This document shows positions 45,910-57,243 of a DNA stretch of 64,000 bases, piece after piece. Numbering within the stretch: position 1 is the stretch's first letter; each line of letters begins with the position of its first letter. The DNA lies in NCBI GenBank assembly GCA_019654215.1, contig BPDI01000001.1:102341-166340 (forward strand), written 5' to 3'. Made by a program: the position numbers and the translations under genes. Source of the DNA: Gammaproteobacteria bacterium (GTDB lineage: Bacteria > Pseudomonadota > Gammaproteobacteria > Pseudomonadales > Pseudohongiellaceae). Below the pieces are notes generated by a model. That model saw only the letters and a program-made list of their open reading frames with translations, was not told the origin of the DNA and did not search any database.

Positions 45910-48900
45910 ATGCGAACTCCTATTTCTTGGTTTGTCCATAACCCTGTTGCCACAAACTTAATGATGATGATCTTCCTTGTTGGAGGCTTCATCTCTTATA
46001 TGAATCTCAACCAGGAAGAATTTCCAGATATTGACTTTGGAGTTATCCAGGTGAGTGTTGCTTATTTGGGCGCAACCCCGGAGGAGTCGGAATCAGGTGT
46101 GTGTTTGCGAATTGAAGAGGCACTTGAGATCGCTGAAGACATTGAGAGATTGACTACCACTGCGCGCGAAGGCGGTTGTGACGCAACCTTGCAGCTCACA
46201 ACAGGAGCAGACCTGAATCGTGTTCTCAATGATGTCAAAGGAAAGATTGATGCGGTCACTACATTTCCATTAGAAACGGAAAAGCCAATCGTACGTGCTT
46301 TCAGCAGCATGGGAAACGTAATGACTATGGCCTTAGTCTCAGATTCTGATGACCGTTACTTGAAAGCGGTAGCTGAGGAGATTCGAAACGACATAATTGA
46401 TCTGGATGAGGTGTCAACAGTCAACATTGAATACATAAGGCCCCTTGAAATTTCCATCGAAGTTCCTGAACTGGTGCTGCGCCAATATGGACTTACCCTA
46501 AATCAAATATCTCAAGCTATCGACCGTGCTTCGTTGGATTTGCCAGGCGGAACCATTCGTTCCGATTCAGGAGAAATATTATTACGCACAAAAGGTCAGG
46601 TTTACACGGGAGACGAATACGAAAAAATCATCGTACGATCATTCCCTGATGGGACCCAACTTACCCTTGGTGAAATCGCCACCATTCGTGATGGTTTTGA
46701 AGAGGGTTATCTCGACGCCCGCCTTAATGGCTCTAACGCAGCTATCATCGATGTAATAAGAGTTGGGGAAGAGGATATCGTCAGAGCAGCAAGAGAGGTA
46801 CGAGCCTGGATGGACTCTGCCAGTTTAGACTTGCCTGAAGGCATGACCTTGAATGTTATTACTGATTCTGCGGTCGCTACACAAGATCGAATCGCCACAG
46901 TGGCCAAGAATGCCTATACCGGATTAATACTGGTGCTCGTAATTTTGGCACTTTTTTTAAGATTTAAACTTGCAATATGGGTGGCAGCCGGAATCCCTAT
47001 TGCAATAGCTGGGGCTTTGTCGCTGTTTCCAACTATTGGGCTCACTATTTCTTCCCTAACTGTTATGGGATTTATTTTGGTGCTAGGGATTGTTGTTGAC
47101 GATGCAATTGTAGTGGGAGAGCGAATTCATTCTTATGAGAGGAAAGGTTATAGCAAAGATGAAGCAGCTATCGAAGGAACTTTGGAAGTTTCGGTACCTG
47201 TTATTTTTGGTGTATTGACAACAATTGCGGCATTTTTGCCAATTTTGTTGCTAGATGGACAGATGGGCTCATTCTTTAATGCTATAGGGGGCGTAGTGGT
47301 TTTCTGCCTTATCGCTAGTCTCATTGAGTCTCAGTTAATTTTGCCCGGACACATTGCTCATCGAAAAACCGAAGGCTATTTAGGTGAGAACTGGCGAATC
47401 ATTAAAATTTGGCAAAATTTTCAAGGCAGAATCGCTCACGGTATGGAATATTTTGCCGAGCATGGTTATCGCCGTGCACTAAAATTCGTATTGAAATATC
47501 GTTATGCGGCATGGGCCACTGCAACAGGTGTAATTATTGTAACAACCGCTCTCTTGTTCAGCGGTCGCGTAATTTTTCAGTTTATGCCTAGTGTCGAGGG
47601 TGACGTAGTTTACGGCTCAATACAGATGCCGCCAGGCGTACCTGCTCAAGTTACCCAAGAGGCAGTTGGCATTATCGAAGCTAAAGCTTTGGAAATAGTC
47701 GATGAGTTGGAGGCTGAACTAGTCGACTTAAAGGCAACCGGACGAGCACCTCAAACCACAGATCGAATAGTCGATTCTGTGCTAACAATTATTGGTGGCA
47801 GCGCGCCTCGTGGTGGGCCAGCGGGTGTGGGTCGACCTAATGCAGGATCCAGTAATCAGGCTGAAGTAGTGTTATATCTGACCCCATTTTTTGATCGAGG
47901 TGAGATTAGTTCTGCTGAAATACGGGATCGCTGGCGTGACAAAGTGGGAACCATACCTGATGCATTAGAATTAACTTTTGTATCAGACGTTTTTTCTGCG
48001 GGAGATGCAATCAATTTCCGATTAGGGAGGTCGTAATGAAGATAATTTAAAGATTGCATCAACACAATTAAAAGAGGAGTTAGCGCGCTATCCTGGAGTA
48101 TTTGATATAACAGATTCCTTTAGAGCTGGAAAGCAAGAGGTTCAGATTGAATTATTAGAAAGAGGTAAGACGCTTGGATTGACTCTAAATGACATTGCTA
48201 CCCAAGTACGGCAGGCTTTTTATGGTGCTGAGTCACAGCGAATTCAGCGGGGTACCGACGATATTCGCGTTATGGTTCGCTACCCAGAGGAAGAGCGCAG
48301 ATCGCTTGGTAATTTAGAAGAACTAATGATACGAACTCCATCCGGCGCTGAAGTTCCATTTTTAAGTATCGCCGATTTTTCACTAGGTAATAGCTACTCG
48401 AGTATTAATCGTCAGGATGGACGCCGCATTATTACAGTCCGTGCTGATGTGGATAGAACTGTTGTTACTCCAGATGAAATTCAACGCGAAGTTATTAATA
48501 AATTCCTCAATCCATGGGAGCGTGAATTAAATGTAGAAATGGTTATAGGTGGTGAAGGTGAACAAAGGTTAGACTCTCTATCGGATCTTTATTCTACTTT
48601 CCCGCTTGCACTGATGGTGATATTTGCATTGCTTGCAATACCACTTAAATCATACCTGCAGCCATTAGTAATTATGAGTGTAATTCCGTTTGGTGCTATA
48701 GGTGCAATCTGTGGTCATTTTATAATGGGCGCAGATCTTGTATTCTTCTCATTATTGGGGATCATTGCGCTAAGTGGCGTTGTGATTAATGCCAGTTTGG
48801 TTTTGGTCGTATCGATAAACAGAATGCGCGCAGAAGGCGTCGGAATGGTCGATGCGGTTTCAAAAGCTGGTGAAATGCGATTTCGTCCAATTGTTCTAAC

Positions 48901-49114
48901 ATCAATTACAACATTCATGGGATTGGTTCCATTGATTATCACTGCGAATCCTGCAACTTTCTTTATTATTCCAATGGCTATCTCACTAGCTTTTGGCGTT
49001 CTGTTTGCCACAATTATTACGTTGTTTCTGGTGCCGAGCCTATACCTGATTCTGCATGATTTTATCGGTCATACTGATACGACTGAAGAAAGGGCGCTGG
49101 CTTACCAGCAATAA
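45910..49114 (+). CDS. RND-family efflux permease (one frameshift)
   Basis: This is an AcrB/HAE1-like proton-driven efflux pump of about 1,068 residues. The ATG at 45910 is preferred to an upstream TTG because AAGGAA lies at the right distance. TM1 is PVATNLMMMIFLVGGFISYM. The proton-relay Asp pair is visible in LGIVVDDAIVVGERIHSYER (TM4). A single frame change at about 48028 (FRLGGRNEDNLKIASTQLKE restores it) joins the halves. The second half has FGAIGAICGHFIMGADLVFF, GIIALSGVVINASLVLVVSI and FRPIVLTSITTFMGLVPLII. It probably exports small amphipathic compounds under GntR control. An intrinsic terminator follows. Confidence 0.92.
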
Positions 49115-49147
49115 CAATATAAAAAGATACAGAGAGAATTGAGAAAG

Positions 49148-49179
49148 GGGCAGATTTTTAACATCTGCCCTTTTTTTTT
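49148..49179 (+). terminator. intrinsic terminator after the RND permease
   Basis: GGGCAGAT and ATCTGCCC form a perfect 8-bp stem with a short T/A loop, followed by nine T residues. It lies between convergent genes; on the minus strand the sequence after the stem is T-poor (CCTTTCTC), so it works mainly for the plus strand. Confidence 0.9.
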
Positions 49180-49182
49180 GCT

Positions 49183-50534
49183 TTAAAGTTCTGGCCAGGG
49201 AAACATATCTATTGGTGGCACATCCAGATTGACTTCATTGCCTCGGGCCATCACAAAAACAGGCTGCAGTAATACAGAAATATCATCAAGAGGATTGCCA
49301 TTATAGGCAACGATATCTGCGTCTTTGTTTGCTTCGATAGTTCCAGTTATGTCGGTAATGCCGATGAGGTCCGCGGAACTGATGGTGGCGGATATGAGAA
49401 TGTCCCGTTCACCGATTCCAGCTTCATTCATCAAAACTGCTTCATAAGCATTGTGCCGTGGTCATTCACACCTGCATCGGTACCATACGCGATTTTCACA
49501 CCGGTTTCGTATGCTATGCGTAGTGCATTACGCATAATAGGGCCTACTTCTAGCGCTTTCAGCCGCACCTCTGGCAAATAAAAATCTGGCTGCTCTGAAG
49601 CGATTCGTTCAACAGTGTGACCAGCGATCAATGTTGGCACAAGGTAAGCACCGGTCTGTACAAACAGGTTTGCCACTTCTTCATCGAGATAAGAGCCGTG
49701 TTCGATTGAATCAACGCCTGCGCGAAGCGCTGTCATCATTCCAGTCTTGCCATGAGCATGTGCCGCGACTTTGCGTCCCATAGCATGAGCTGCCTGAACC
49801 AGAGCAATTTGTTCTTCATCTGTAAATTGCTGCTCGGTGCCTGTAGCCGTTATGCTGAGTACACCGCCGGTGGCTACATACTTTATATGGTCGGCACCAT
49901 ACTTAATCTGAGTGCGCACAGCACGACGACATTCAGAGATTCCATCGCAGACGCCAGAATGGGGTTCAGGGAAAACATCATCTCTGAATCCGCCGCCATC
50001 GCCATGACCTCCGGTTGGTGTTATGCCTTGACCAGATGCTCTAATTCGCGGGCCCATAACGACCCCTTCATTAATTGCATCCCGTAGCGCAAAAATTGCA
50101 TTACGATCACCACCGACATTACGAATCGTAGTGAACCCTGCCCGTAGGGTGCGCATTCCAAATTCAACCCCCAACAGGGCACTATATTCTGATGTGCGAG
50201 TGACAGTGATTTCTCTTCGGTTAGGTTCTTGCTGACTAAGAATATGAGTATGGGAGTCAATTAGTCCTGCCATAACAAACTGATTACTCAAATCGATTAT
50301 CTTTGCACCGTTAGTGCCGCTAACCTCGCCCGGCTGAATAAATCCTTCGCGAACCTCTTCGATTATATTGTTGCGAACTATAATGCTTTGCTGGGTGGAA
50401 ACTGCTTGTCTGGCATCGGCCAGGAGTGTTCCAGCGTGGATAATCTTAACTTCGTTAGCAACCTGCGCAAATAAGTTACTATTTACTAAAAATGAAGATA
50501 TAAATATAAATATAAATAGAAGAGTGCGAGACAT
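49183..50534 (-). CDS. exported amidohydrolase (imidazolonepropionase/Xaa-Pro dipeptidase-like), one frameshift
   Basis: This is a metal-dependent amidohydrolase with a signal peptide. The ATG at 50534 opens it (LLFIFIFISSFLVNSNLFAQ). Metal ligands are visible: AGLIDSHTHILS (His-x-His), IKYVATGGVLS (Lys), KVAAHAHGKTGM (His), GVDSIEHGSYLDEE (His) and IAYGTDAGVNDHG (Asp). Near 49434 a frame change joins to MNEAGIGERDILISATISSA and the terminal TIEANKDADIVAYNGNPLDD, the usual end of this class. Related enzymes cleave prolidase-type dipeptides or cyclic ureides. The gene is transcribed towards the RND operon and ends 14 bp from its terminator. Confidence 0.88.
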
Positions 50535-50785
50535 GATAACTAACCTCTCGATTGATTTTATCTGAGACTGCAAAGGACGGAATTGTAACAGAGCGCCTAT
50601 GAGTTAATAGGAAGAATTTCTTGGTGAATCGCAGACTGAATAGCTTTTTAAATTGGAGCACTGACACGTAATACTGCAGAGCACTGGCATACCAGATCTA
50701 TTTCCATTAATCTTAGCGGCCGTTGTTAATGTGGTAGCTAAATAGTCAGCGAAGGAATGCAACTCTGTGTTCAGTGAGTTTCCCT

Positions 50786-52006
50786 ATGTTTAGATTAGTA
50801 GTTCTTGTCGCGCTAAGCTTTATCTCAAGTTTTGTCAGTTCCCAGCAGAATCGCATAGATATCATCGGTGATGATGCGCCAGCCCTGGCGCAGTTTGGAG
50901 ATTACACGATCGGAGTGCGAACACTGGAAATTGTTGCTGAAAATCGCATCGACATTATCAATACTCCACGTGGTGGCGATACTGCGTACTATGATAGAAA
51001 ACTTATGCTGGAGATTTGGTATCCGGCTGATCTACAAGGAGCTGAACCCGGCACGCAGTATCAGGCTGTTACTCGCAATCCAGAGATCACAGCGACTTTA
51101 ACAGGTCGAGCCGTTCGCGATGCTGCTCCACTTAGAGCAGACGGTCCATATCCGCTCATTATTATTTCGCATGGTTATCCAGGGAATAGATTACTGATGA
51201 GTCATACCGGAGAAAATCTGGCAAGCAAAGGCTATGTCGTAGTGTCTATAGATCATCTGGAAAGTACCTATGATGATCAACAGGCATTTCAATCTACGCT
51301 TTACAATCGCCCGCTTGATCAGCGACATGTGTTAAGCAGCATGGCATACATTTCTTCGCAGCCAGATCGAATCTTCAGCAATATGATTGATGCGGATAAC
51401 ACTGGTATCGTCGGCTATTCCATGGGCGGTTATGGGTTGGTTAACAACCTTGGCGGTGGATACTCAGAGGAAATTATTGATGGTTTTATGGCGCCACCAA
51501 ATCGCTTGCTAGAAGAACATGCTACTTCCAATCCAGACTATCGAAACAATCTCGATGCTCGAATCAAAGCAGGTTTCGCTGTCGCACCCTGGGGCATGAA
51601 TACTGGCTTCTGGCGAGCAGAAGATCTTGCAGGTATTGGTGTTCCTACTTTCTATTTAGCAGGTGATCAGGACAATGTCGCTGGTTATGAAGATGGACCT
51701 CGGGCAATATTTGAAAATGCAGTAAATAGTGATCGTTACTTACTAACTCTTCACGAGGCTGGGCATAACGCTGGTGCTCCCATTCCTCTACCTATCGAGC
51801 TCGACAATGAAGAGAACGAAGAGTTTGCAGGACATTATACAGATGAAAATTGGGACAGCGTGGTGATGAATAACATCATGGATCACTATGTCACTGCTTG
51901 GTTTGATTTTCACTTAAAGGGAGTTAATCGCGAAGAATATCTGTCCTCCGTTCCTGCAAACTACGAAGAAAGGTTAAGTCTGGAACATCTAACTATCGGA
52001 CAGTAG
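50786..52006 (+). CDS. exported alpha/beta hydrolase (PAF-acetylhydrolase/dienelactone-hydrolase-like)
   Basis: This is a 406-residue exported esterase-like protein. The ATG at 50786 begins the signal peptide (LVVLVALSFISSFVSSQQ); a GTG at 50774 is the other start. Core motifs are YPLIIISHGYPGNRLLMSHT (oxyanion loop), DNTGIVGYSMGGYGLVNNLG (Ser in G-Y-S-M-G), VPTFYLAGDQDNVAGYEDG (Asp) and LTLHEAGHNAGAP (His). Long inserts are typical of the plasma PAF-acetylhydrolase-like group. The leader region EIWYPADLQGAEPG supports that. It has no partner gene on its strand. Confidence 0.85.
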   Translation: MFRLVVLVALSFISSFVSSQQNRIDIIGDDAPALAQFGDYTIGVRTLEIVAENRIDIINTPRGGDTAYYDRKLMLEIWYPADLQGAEPGTQYQAVTRNPEITATLTGRAVRDAAPLRADGPYPLIIISHGYPGNRLLMSHTGENLASKGYVVVSIDHLESTYDDQQAFQSTLYNRPLDQRHVLSSMAYISSQPDRIFSNMIDADNTGIVGYSMGGYGLVNNLGGGYSEEIIDGFMAPPNRLLEEHATSNPDYRNNLDARIKAGFAVAPWGMNTGFWRAEDLAGIGVPTFYLAGDQDNVAGYEDGPRAIFENAVNSDRYLLTLHEAGHNAGAPIPLPIELDNEENEEFAGHYTDENWDSVVMNNIMDHYVTAWFDFHLKGVNREEYLSSVPANYEERLSLEHLTIGQ

Positions 52007-52210
52007 TTATCAGCTTAAGCACCATTTCCATACAGCTTGCTGTTTCCTCCGCCTTAAATGGTTTATTGATACTAAGTAATTCAAAAGATTCCAATTGGTC
52101 AGTTTTTTCAGTCATTAAGATGATTAATGTTTAAGTATGAGCCGATTTGATTTCATCTTCTTTGCTGAGGGCACCTTAAGCTCTAAGCCATTAATTCGCA
52201 TTTATGGCAA

Positions 52211-53473
52211 CTAAGATATACCTCTAAGAAACTCCAGCAGTAATCGCGAAGTTTCTTCCGCTTGTTCCTGTTGAACCCAATGACCTGCACCGTTTACTAA
52301 ATGAACTGCGCGCATATCTGTGCACGCTGTTTCCTGCATGCGCTCGAATGAACCTGGATTCTGATAAGTTCCCCAGTCGCTGGCACCGCTGATAAACATT
52401 GATGGTTGATCTATAGTCCTTCCAGTATAAAGTTGAGACTCAGCGGTTCCTATGCCCGACGAGCCCATTCGGTAGGAATTCAATCCGCCCTGGAAGCCGG
52501 TACGTCCATATTCTTCTGTGTACACTGCCAGTTCTTTTTCAGTAAGCCAGGTATTAGCGGCAACTTCTTCATCACTTGGCATCTGCAGATCAACGGTTTC
52601 TGCCATGCCCATATTCAGATCCATAATGTAATAGGTTGGCATCTTCGCCCATTCCGCGGCAGTTCTTCCCGCCAGACGATAAGGCTGGTTTTGTTTCCAA
52701 TCCGCACTTTTATGATGGTAATAAGCTCGAATAAAACTATTTAAGCTCTGTCTCGCATGCCACATATTCGAGTTGGCTTCCCGGGTTTGGTAATAACGTT
52801 GATAGTGTTTTCGGGGGCGCGGTAAAGCAGCGAGATCATCATAAATGCTTGGAGATCTTTCAGTGTTTTGGCGGGATGTATTGTTTATCGTATCGAATGG
52901 AATAGAGGGAGTGCCACCAAAGGGTGCGCTCATCATTGTTACTGCTCGAAAAATATCTGGACGAGTAACGGCACACCAGGCTGCTAGAGGTGAGCCAAAA
53001 TCATGACCAATCACTGCCGCAACAGTTTCGTAGCCAAGGGCGTAGACTAATCCAACACAATCACGAACCTTATTCAGCATACGAAATGGTGTCAGGTCGG
53101 CATCGTAGTCGCTATCGTATCCAGTCGTACGTCCATAACCGCGCAGGTCCGGAGCGAAGACGTGATAACCAGCGTCAGCTAAAGGCTGCATCACATTGCG
53201 CCAGCTATAAGCCAATTCAGGAAAACCATGTAGTAATAGCAAAGCAGGGCGATTTGGAGTTTCGTAGCCCGCCTCTAGGACATGGATTCTTAAGCCATTG
53301 ATATTGTCTACAAATCTTGAACGGACACCGTCTGGTAACCACTCGTCTGGGTATGGATGCGCAATTCCAGAAAGGGTAAATTGATTTTGTGCCAGTACTG
53401 ATTTACTTATCGCTACCGTTCCTGCAGTTAGTGCTGCCGCTTTTATAAAGTTTCTTCGAGTCTGCTTTTTCAT
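52211..53473 (-). CDS. Tat-exported epoxide-hydrolase-like alpha/beta hydrolase
   Basis: This 420-residue protein has a Tat-type signal (KKQTRRNFIKAAALTAGTVA). The fold and catalytic residues match epoxide hydrolases and haloalkane dehalogenases: LLLLHGFPELAYSWRNVMQP (HGFP oxyanion motif), AAVIGHDFGSPLAAWCAV (Asp nucleophile in G-H-D-x-G) and LVNGAGHWVQQEQ (His). The exported location is unusual for the class but fits the surrounding gene group. It is the last gene of the 10-kb minus-strand run, 40 bp after the M14/GH88 gene. The ATG at 53473 is chosen over that at 53479 for its Tat leader. Confidence 0.88.
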   Translation of the reverse strand: MKKQTRRNFIKAAALTAGTVAISKSVLAQNQFTLSGIAHPYPDEWLPDGVRSRFVDNINGLRIHVLEAGYETPNRPALLLLHGFPELAYSWRNVMQPLADAGYHVFAPDLRGYGRTTGYDSDYDADLTPFRMLNKVRDCVGLVYALGYETVAAVIGHDFGSPLAAWCAVTRPDIFRAVTMMSAPFGGTPSIPFDTINNTSRQNTERSPSIYDDLAALPRPRKHYQRYYQTREANSNMWHARQSLNSFIRAYYHHKSADWKQNQPYRLAGRTAAEWAKMPTYYIMDLNMGMAETVDLQMPSDEEVAANTWLTEKELAVYTEEYGRTGFQGGLNSYRMGSSGIGTAESQLYTGRTIDQPSMFISGASDWGTYQNPGSFERMQETACTDMRAVHLVNGAGHWVQQEQAEETSRLLLEFLRGIS

Positions 53474-53513
53474 CGTCATTGTATTCTTATCTAAAGATTA
53501 GGAATTCAAGGTT

Positions 53514-55016
53514 TTACAATCCTGCCATCTCAATTGCAAAATTCATTACCATACCGCCGGCTCGGTCATCGCGATCAAAAATTGCCAAGCGGTCCAAATA
53601 GGAGTCTAGTGAAGGCATTTTACCAGTAGATGTACACGCATTAATAAAAACACCATCGAAACTGGTTCGAATTTTCACAGCGCTCCAAGCTTTGTCTAGT
53701 GCTGGTCGAAAACTTTCTTCCCGCAACCAACCCTTATCTAATCCCCGCTTAATAGCAATGCCAATCATAGCTGTTGAAGTAAGCTCCGCGAATGAACCTG
53801 GGTAGTCGATAACCTCATGCCACATTCCATCCTCATCTTGATAAGGCAACAAGGCTTCAAGATGATCAATTAGCATTCCAAGAATTACATCTCGGGCGGG
53901 ATGGGTTGGTGGAAAATCGCTAACGGTTAAAGCTAATCCTAGGGCAGGGAATCCATTACCACGACTCCAGGCCACATCAGCTTCCGGCGAGTGGCGATAT
54001 AGACGATTTTCTCTTAGCAACATATTGCGCATGTAAGTGACATGACGTATTGCCATGTCAAAGTACTTTTCGTCCTCAGTGATTGCACCTGCTTTTGCCA
54101 GCAGGGGTGTGGCCATAAAAAAAGAATCGCTCATTTCATAATGCATCGGAGCAACTTCAAGCGGCTCGCCAGACTCATCAAAGGCCAGGTCAGCAGCTTG
54201 CAATGTTAATAGTAATGATTGTTGATTACCTGTAAGAGCGGCATGTTCGGCAAACACTAGTTGACCAGCCAGCGCCGATGAGTTCGAAACTTCAAATGAT
54301 CGTCCATTATGATAGGGAGCGAGTAACTCTTCCACTTCATTGATGTAGCCCAATCGAAGTCTGCCAATGACGCTCATACCTGGTACGTAGACAGGTGTTG
54401 AAAAATCATATCCGTAAATAGAGGCAAGTTGCTCTGCAAGTTCCAGTGGAGTTCGCGCTATTCGGCGCTCTAGGTGTGTCCTTGCTGGCGAGTGCTGCAT
54501 TTCTGCATTTTCTAGCAGGTATTCGACAGTATCATTAGTTGAAGAAAGTCATTTACAGGGATTGATCCAAATCCGGCAATACCATTGTTAGTAATAGCTT
54601 CACGAAATCCAAAATCATCGTCAGGTTCTATGATTATTAAATCTGGTGCGTGGGATCCAATCCAACGCCATAACACATGAGAAACAGTATTTTCCGTATA
54701 AGCTTGCCCTCCGGCGGAAACTGTAGCTGATTTCCCTCAGGATTGGCTCTTGAGATCACTATAAGATTTATGTCATTCGGACCTGCAACCTCGGCGTAGG
54801 GGGGAACTAACTCATCAAGATTGTTGTTTTTCGACTCGTTTCCATCTAGGCCGCTAAGGTACAAAACAGTCGCGTTGCTCTCGTTGTTAATAACGCCCTC
54901 TGCAGTGATCAATTTGCGCTCTTCTGTCAGACCAATTTCCCAGCTGACCTCGGTTGCATAATTTCCGGTACAGCAAAGAACGAAAGATACAGGCTAATTA
55001 TTGCTTTTCTAAACAT
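53514..55016 (-). CDS. exported fusion: M14-like domain plus GH88/GH105-like domain, frame-disrupted
   Basis: From the ATG at 55016 a signal segment (FRKAIISLYLSFFAVP) precedes, after a frame break, an N-terminal domain with VLYLSGLDGNESKNNN and IVISRANPEGNQLQFPPEG, then HVLWRWIGSHAPDLIIIEPD. This resembles M14 carboxypeptidases (H-G-N-E and N-P-D-G), but the metal His is replaced: G-L-D-G-N-E. The second domain, in frame from about 54500, is an (alpha/alpha)6 barrel with MHYEMSDSFFMATPLLAKAG, ADVAWSRGNGFPALGLAL and ELTSTAMIGIAIKRGLDKGW, as in GH88/GH105 unsaturated glycuronyl hydrolases. Breaks lie near 54950, 54710 and 54520. The combination suggests pectin or glycan breakdown with an inactive peptidase-like binding domain. 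Confidence 0.65.
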
Positions 55017-55025
55017 TTTTAGAGG

Positions 55026-55819
55026 CTAATCCAACTCCATAAGTTCTCGAATCTGGTCCATAGCTGCGTTAAAGATCAGGTCGAAGCCAACTCGTCCCAA
55101 TTCTGCTGTGGCGATAGTAGGATCGCCAGAAACTCCATCTACATCCGAACCTCGGCCTGGAGAGAATTGTTGGCGCGCACATTTCAGGCGCAATTGCGAG
55201 CAATAAAGCGGTGTCTCTCAAACCGGCATGAGTTCCTATTTGTTTGTAGGAAGCACCTTGTGAGATTAAGTCTCATCAAACACGCCTACTTTATACCATC
55301 ACTAATATGGAAAACAGAAACGCCTTCGTTCGCCCATTCAGCTGATAGCAGTTCCGCGACTTCTTCCTGCGGCCTTTGATTGGGTCCGCTATCACCAATA
55401 AACAAGATGTCGGAAAAACCGTGTTGCTTAAGACTTCGTGCTGTATGTTCTAACATTGAGCTGAATACTTCTATCGGGATAGAAATAGTTCCGGCATAGC
55501 GCATATGACCAGATGGCGGATCGATATTGCCTTCGGGGACATAGGTCATGGCTGGTGCTACTAAAGTGTTGCCTAATGCGCGCGCGATACGTTCTGCTCC
55601 CGTATTAATTCGATATTTGTGTTTTCCTAATACCATATGGGGGCCATTCTGTTCAGTACCTGCGGGGGGAACAATCACCGTTGTTGTTCCGCTATCAATT
55701 TCGGCACGAACTTCGGTCCAGGTTAGCTCTTCCAGGAAAACTGTATCAGGAGTTTGTGCGCCAGTTTGATTAGTTAGTGTGGCAGAGACAAGAATGCCAA
55801 AGCATATTCTTTTCAGCAT
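55026..55819 (-). CDS. exported creatininase-family amidohydrolase, frame-disrupted
   Basis: This is a secreted member of the creatininase/FAPy-deformylase family. The ATG at 55819 has AGAGGAG five bases upstream and begins a signal peptide (ICFGILVSATLTNQTGAQ). Family motifs are TTTVIVPPAGTEQNGPHMVL (usual E-Q-H-G-P-H, here Q-N-G-P-H), PAMTYVPEGN and GHMRYAGTISIP. Three frame changes between 55285 and 55110 break the C-terminus, where GASYKQIGTHAGLRDTALLL, LAIAPEM and SGDPTIATAELGRVGFDLIF are seen; the stop is at 55026. The change of EQHG to EQNG removes one metal-ligand His of the family, so activity may be altered. It lies 9 bp before the fusion gene. Confidence 0.75.
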
Positions 55820-55850
55820 GCTCACTCCTCTTTGAAGAAATTAATTTTTA

Positions 55851-57236
55851 TTATTCAGCAGCGCCAGCGGCTTCTAGTATAGACACTACTGATTCGTATC
55901 GACGTTGTTTAGCAAAAGCAAGTGCAGTCTCACCTTCGGCGTTCTTAGCATTAACTTCGGCGCCAGCAGCGAGAGCTACTAAGACTGAATCCACTATCAA
56001 GGATTCTCTATCCTGCAACTGACCCGCTCTGCGTTCTGGTGTACCCCAACTAACTCTTAAGCGGGCATGTCCCATACCGACTGCAGCCATTAGCAAATTA
56101 ATCTCGCCTTCATCACGTATGAAGTGCTCAAGCATGCGCTGAGCCGGATAGCTCATATGATTAATCACCATTGGATCGGCGCCAGCTTCTAGGAGAGTTT
56201 CCATAATCTTGGGCTCGGAGAAACGAGCAGCCAACCAGAGTGGTGTCGCACCGATTAGTGCATCGTGAAAATTGTAGTCAGTGGATTGTCTTCGAACCGG
56301 TGTTGGTTTTTCCAAGATCGCTTCGAGGTTTGCACCATGCTTAATTAAAATGTTAACTGCGTCCGAATTACCTCTTTGAACCGCGGCATGCAGCGCAGTA
56401 TGACCGCTCTCGCGGGATTCAATGTCGGCTCCATTTTCGATTAGATATTCCAGCGCTTCCGTATTACTACCATGAATTGCCATTATCATCGGGCTGGTAC
56501 CAAAGGCTGATAATTGATTAACGTCTGCACCTGCGTCCACAAGCACTTGCACCGAACGCAGATCCCCAGAACGTGCAGCAAAAATTAGTGGAGTATTGCC
56601 TCCAAGCTCTGTCCAGTATTTGTAATCTGGGTGGCTATCTTGCTCTTTTTCCGATTTTACATAGTGTTCACGAATTTCAGAACGCGCGTTTAAGTCTGCG
56701 CCATGATCGATCAATGCAGCAACGACCTCGGAATGGCCTCGACCAGATGCCCACATTAATGCGGTCTGTTCGCGGGTAACCGCTACGTTTGGGTCGCCGC
56801 CAGCTTCAAGCAGCATTCTGACTACTGCGCCATTGCCAGTCTGGGCTGCAGCCATTACTGTTGTTTCACCGGAAAGCAATTGAATAGAGGGGTCCGCTCC
56901 CGCTTCAATTAAAGCTTCCACCATTTCTATGCTGCCATTTTCTGCAGCTAACCAGAGGGGTGTTACTCCTAAATCAGTAGTGGTATTTACGTCAGCGCCA
57001 GAACTTAAAAGATTATCTGCTGCTTCTGAACTGTTGTGATAACTGGCCCAATGTAAGGCAGTTGTGCCATCACCATAAACGACATTAGGGTTGAGTCCGT
57101 CTTCTAATAAAGAGGCGAGTTCTTCCCACTTCTGTTCTTTCGCAAGGCTAACGACAATTGGAAGGTTTTGCGCAGAGACCTGGCCCGCGAAAAAGAGCAG
57201 AGCTGCTATTATAATTTTTCGCGAGTTCAAAAACAT
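55851..57236 (-). CDS. secreted ankyrin-repeat protein
   Basis: This is a 461-residue exported protein made of about eleven ankyrin repeats. The signal peptide (IIIAALLFFAGQVSAQ) is followed by repeats such as GTTALHWASYHNSSEAADNL, GVTPLWLAAENGSIEMVEAL and QTALMWASGRGHSEVVAALI. One repeat is interrupted around residue 190 by an insert (KSEKEQDSHPDYKYWTELGG). Such proteins bind other proteins in the periplasm or outside. Secreted ankyrin proteins commonly accompany DUF1552/DUF1592 genes; here the DUF1552 stop lies 7 bp upstream, so they form one transcript. Confidence 0.88.
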   Translation of the reverse strand: MFLNSRKIIIAALLFFAGQVSAQNLPIVVSLAKEQKWEELASLLEDGLNPNVVYGDGTTALHWASYHNSSEAADNLLSSGADVNTTTDLGVTPLWLAAENGSIEMVEALIEAGADPSIQLLSGETTVMAAAQTGNGAVVRMLLEAGGDPNVAVTREQTALMWASGRGHSEVVAALIDHGADLNARSEIREHYVKSEKEQDSHPDYKYWTELGGNTPLIFAARSGDLRSVQVLVDAGADVNQLSAFGTSPMIMAIHGSNTEALEYLIENGADIESRESGHTALHAAVQRGNSDAVNILIKHGANLEAILEKPTPVRRQSTDYNFHDALIGATPLWLAARFSEPKIMETLLEAGADPMVINHMSYPAQRMLEHFIRDEGEINLLMAAVGMGHARLRVSWGTPERRAGQLQDRESLIVDSVLVALAAGAEVNAKNAEGETALAFAKQRRYESVVSILEAAGAAE

Positions 57237-57243
57237 TGAGAGC

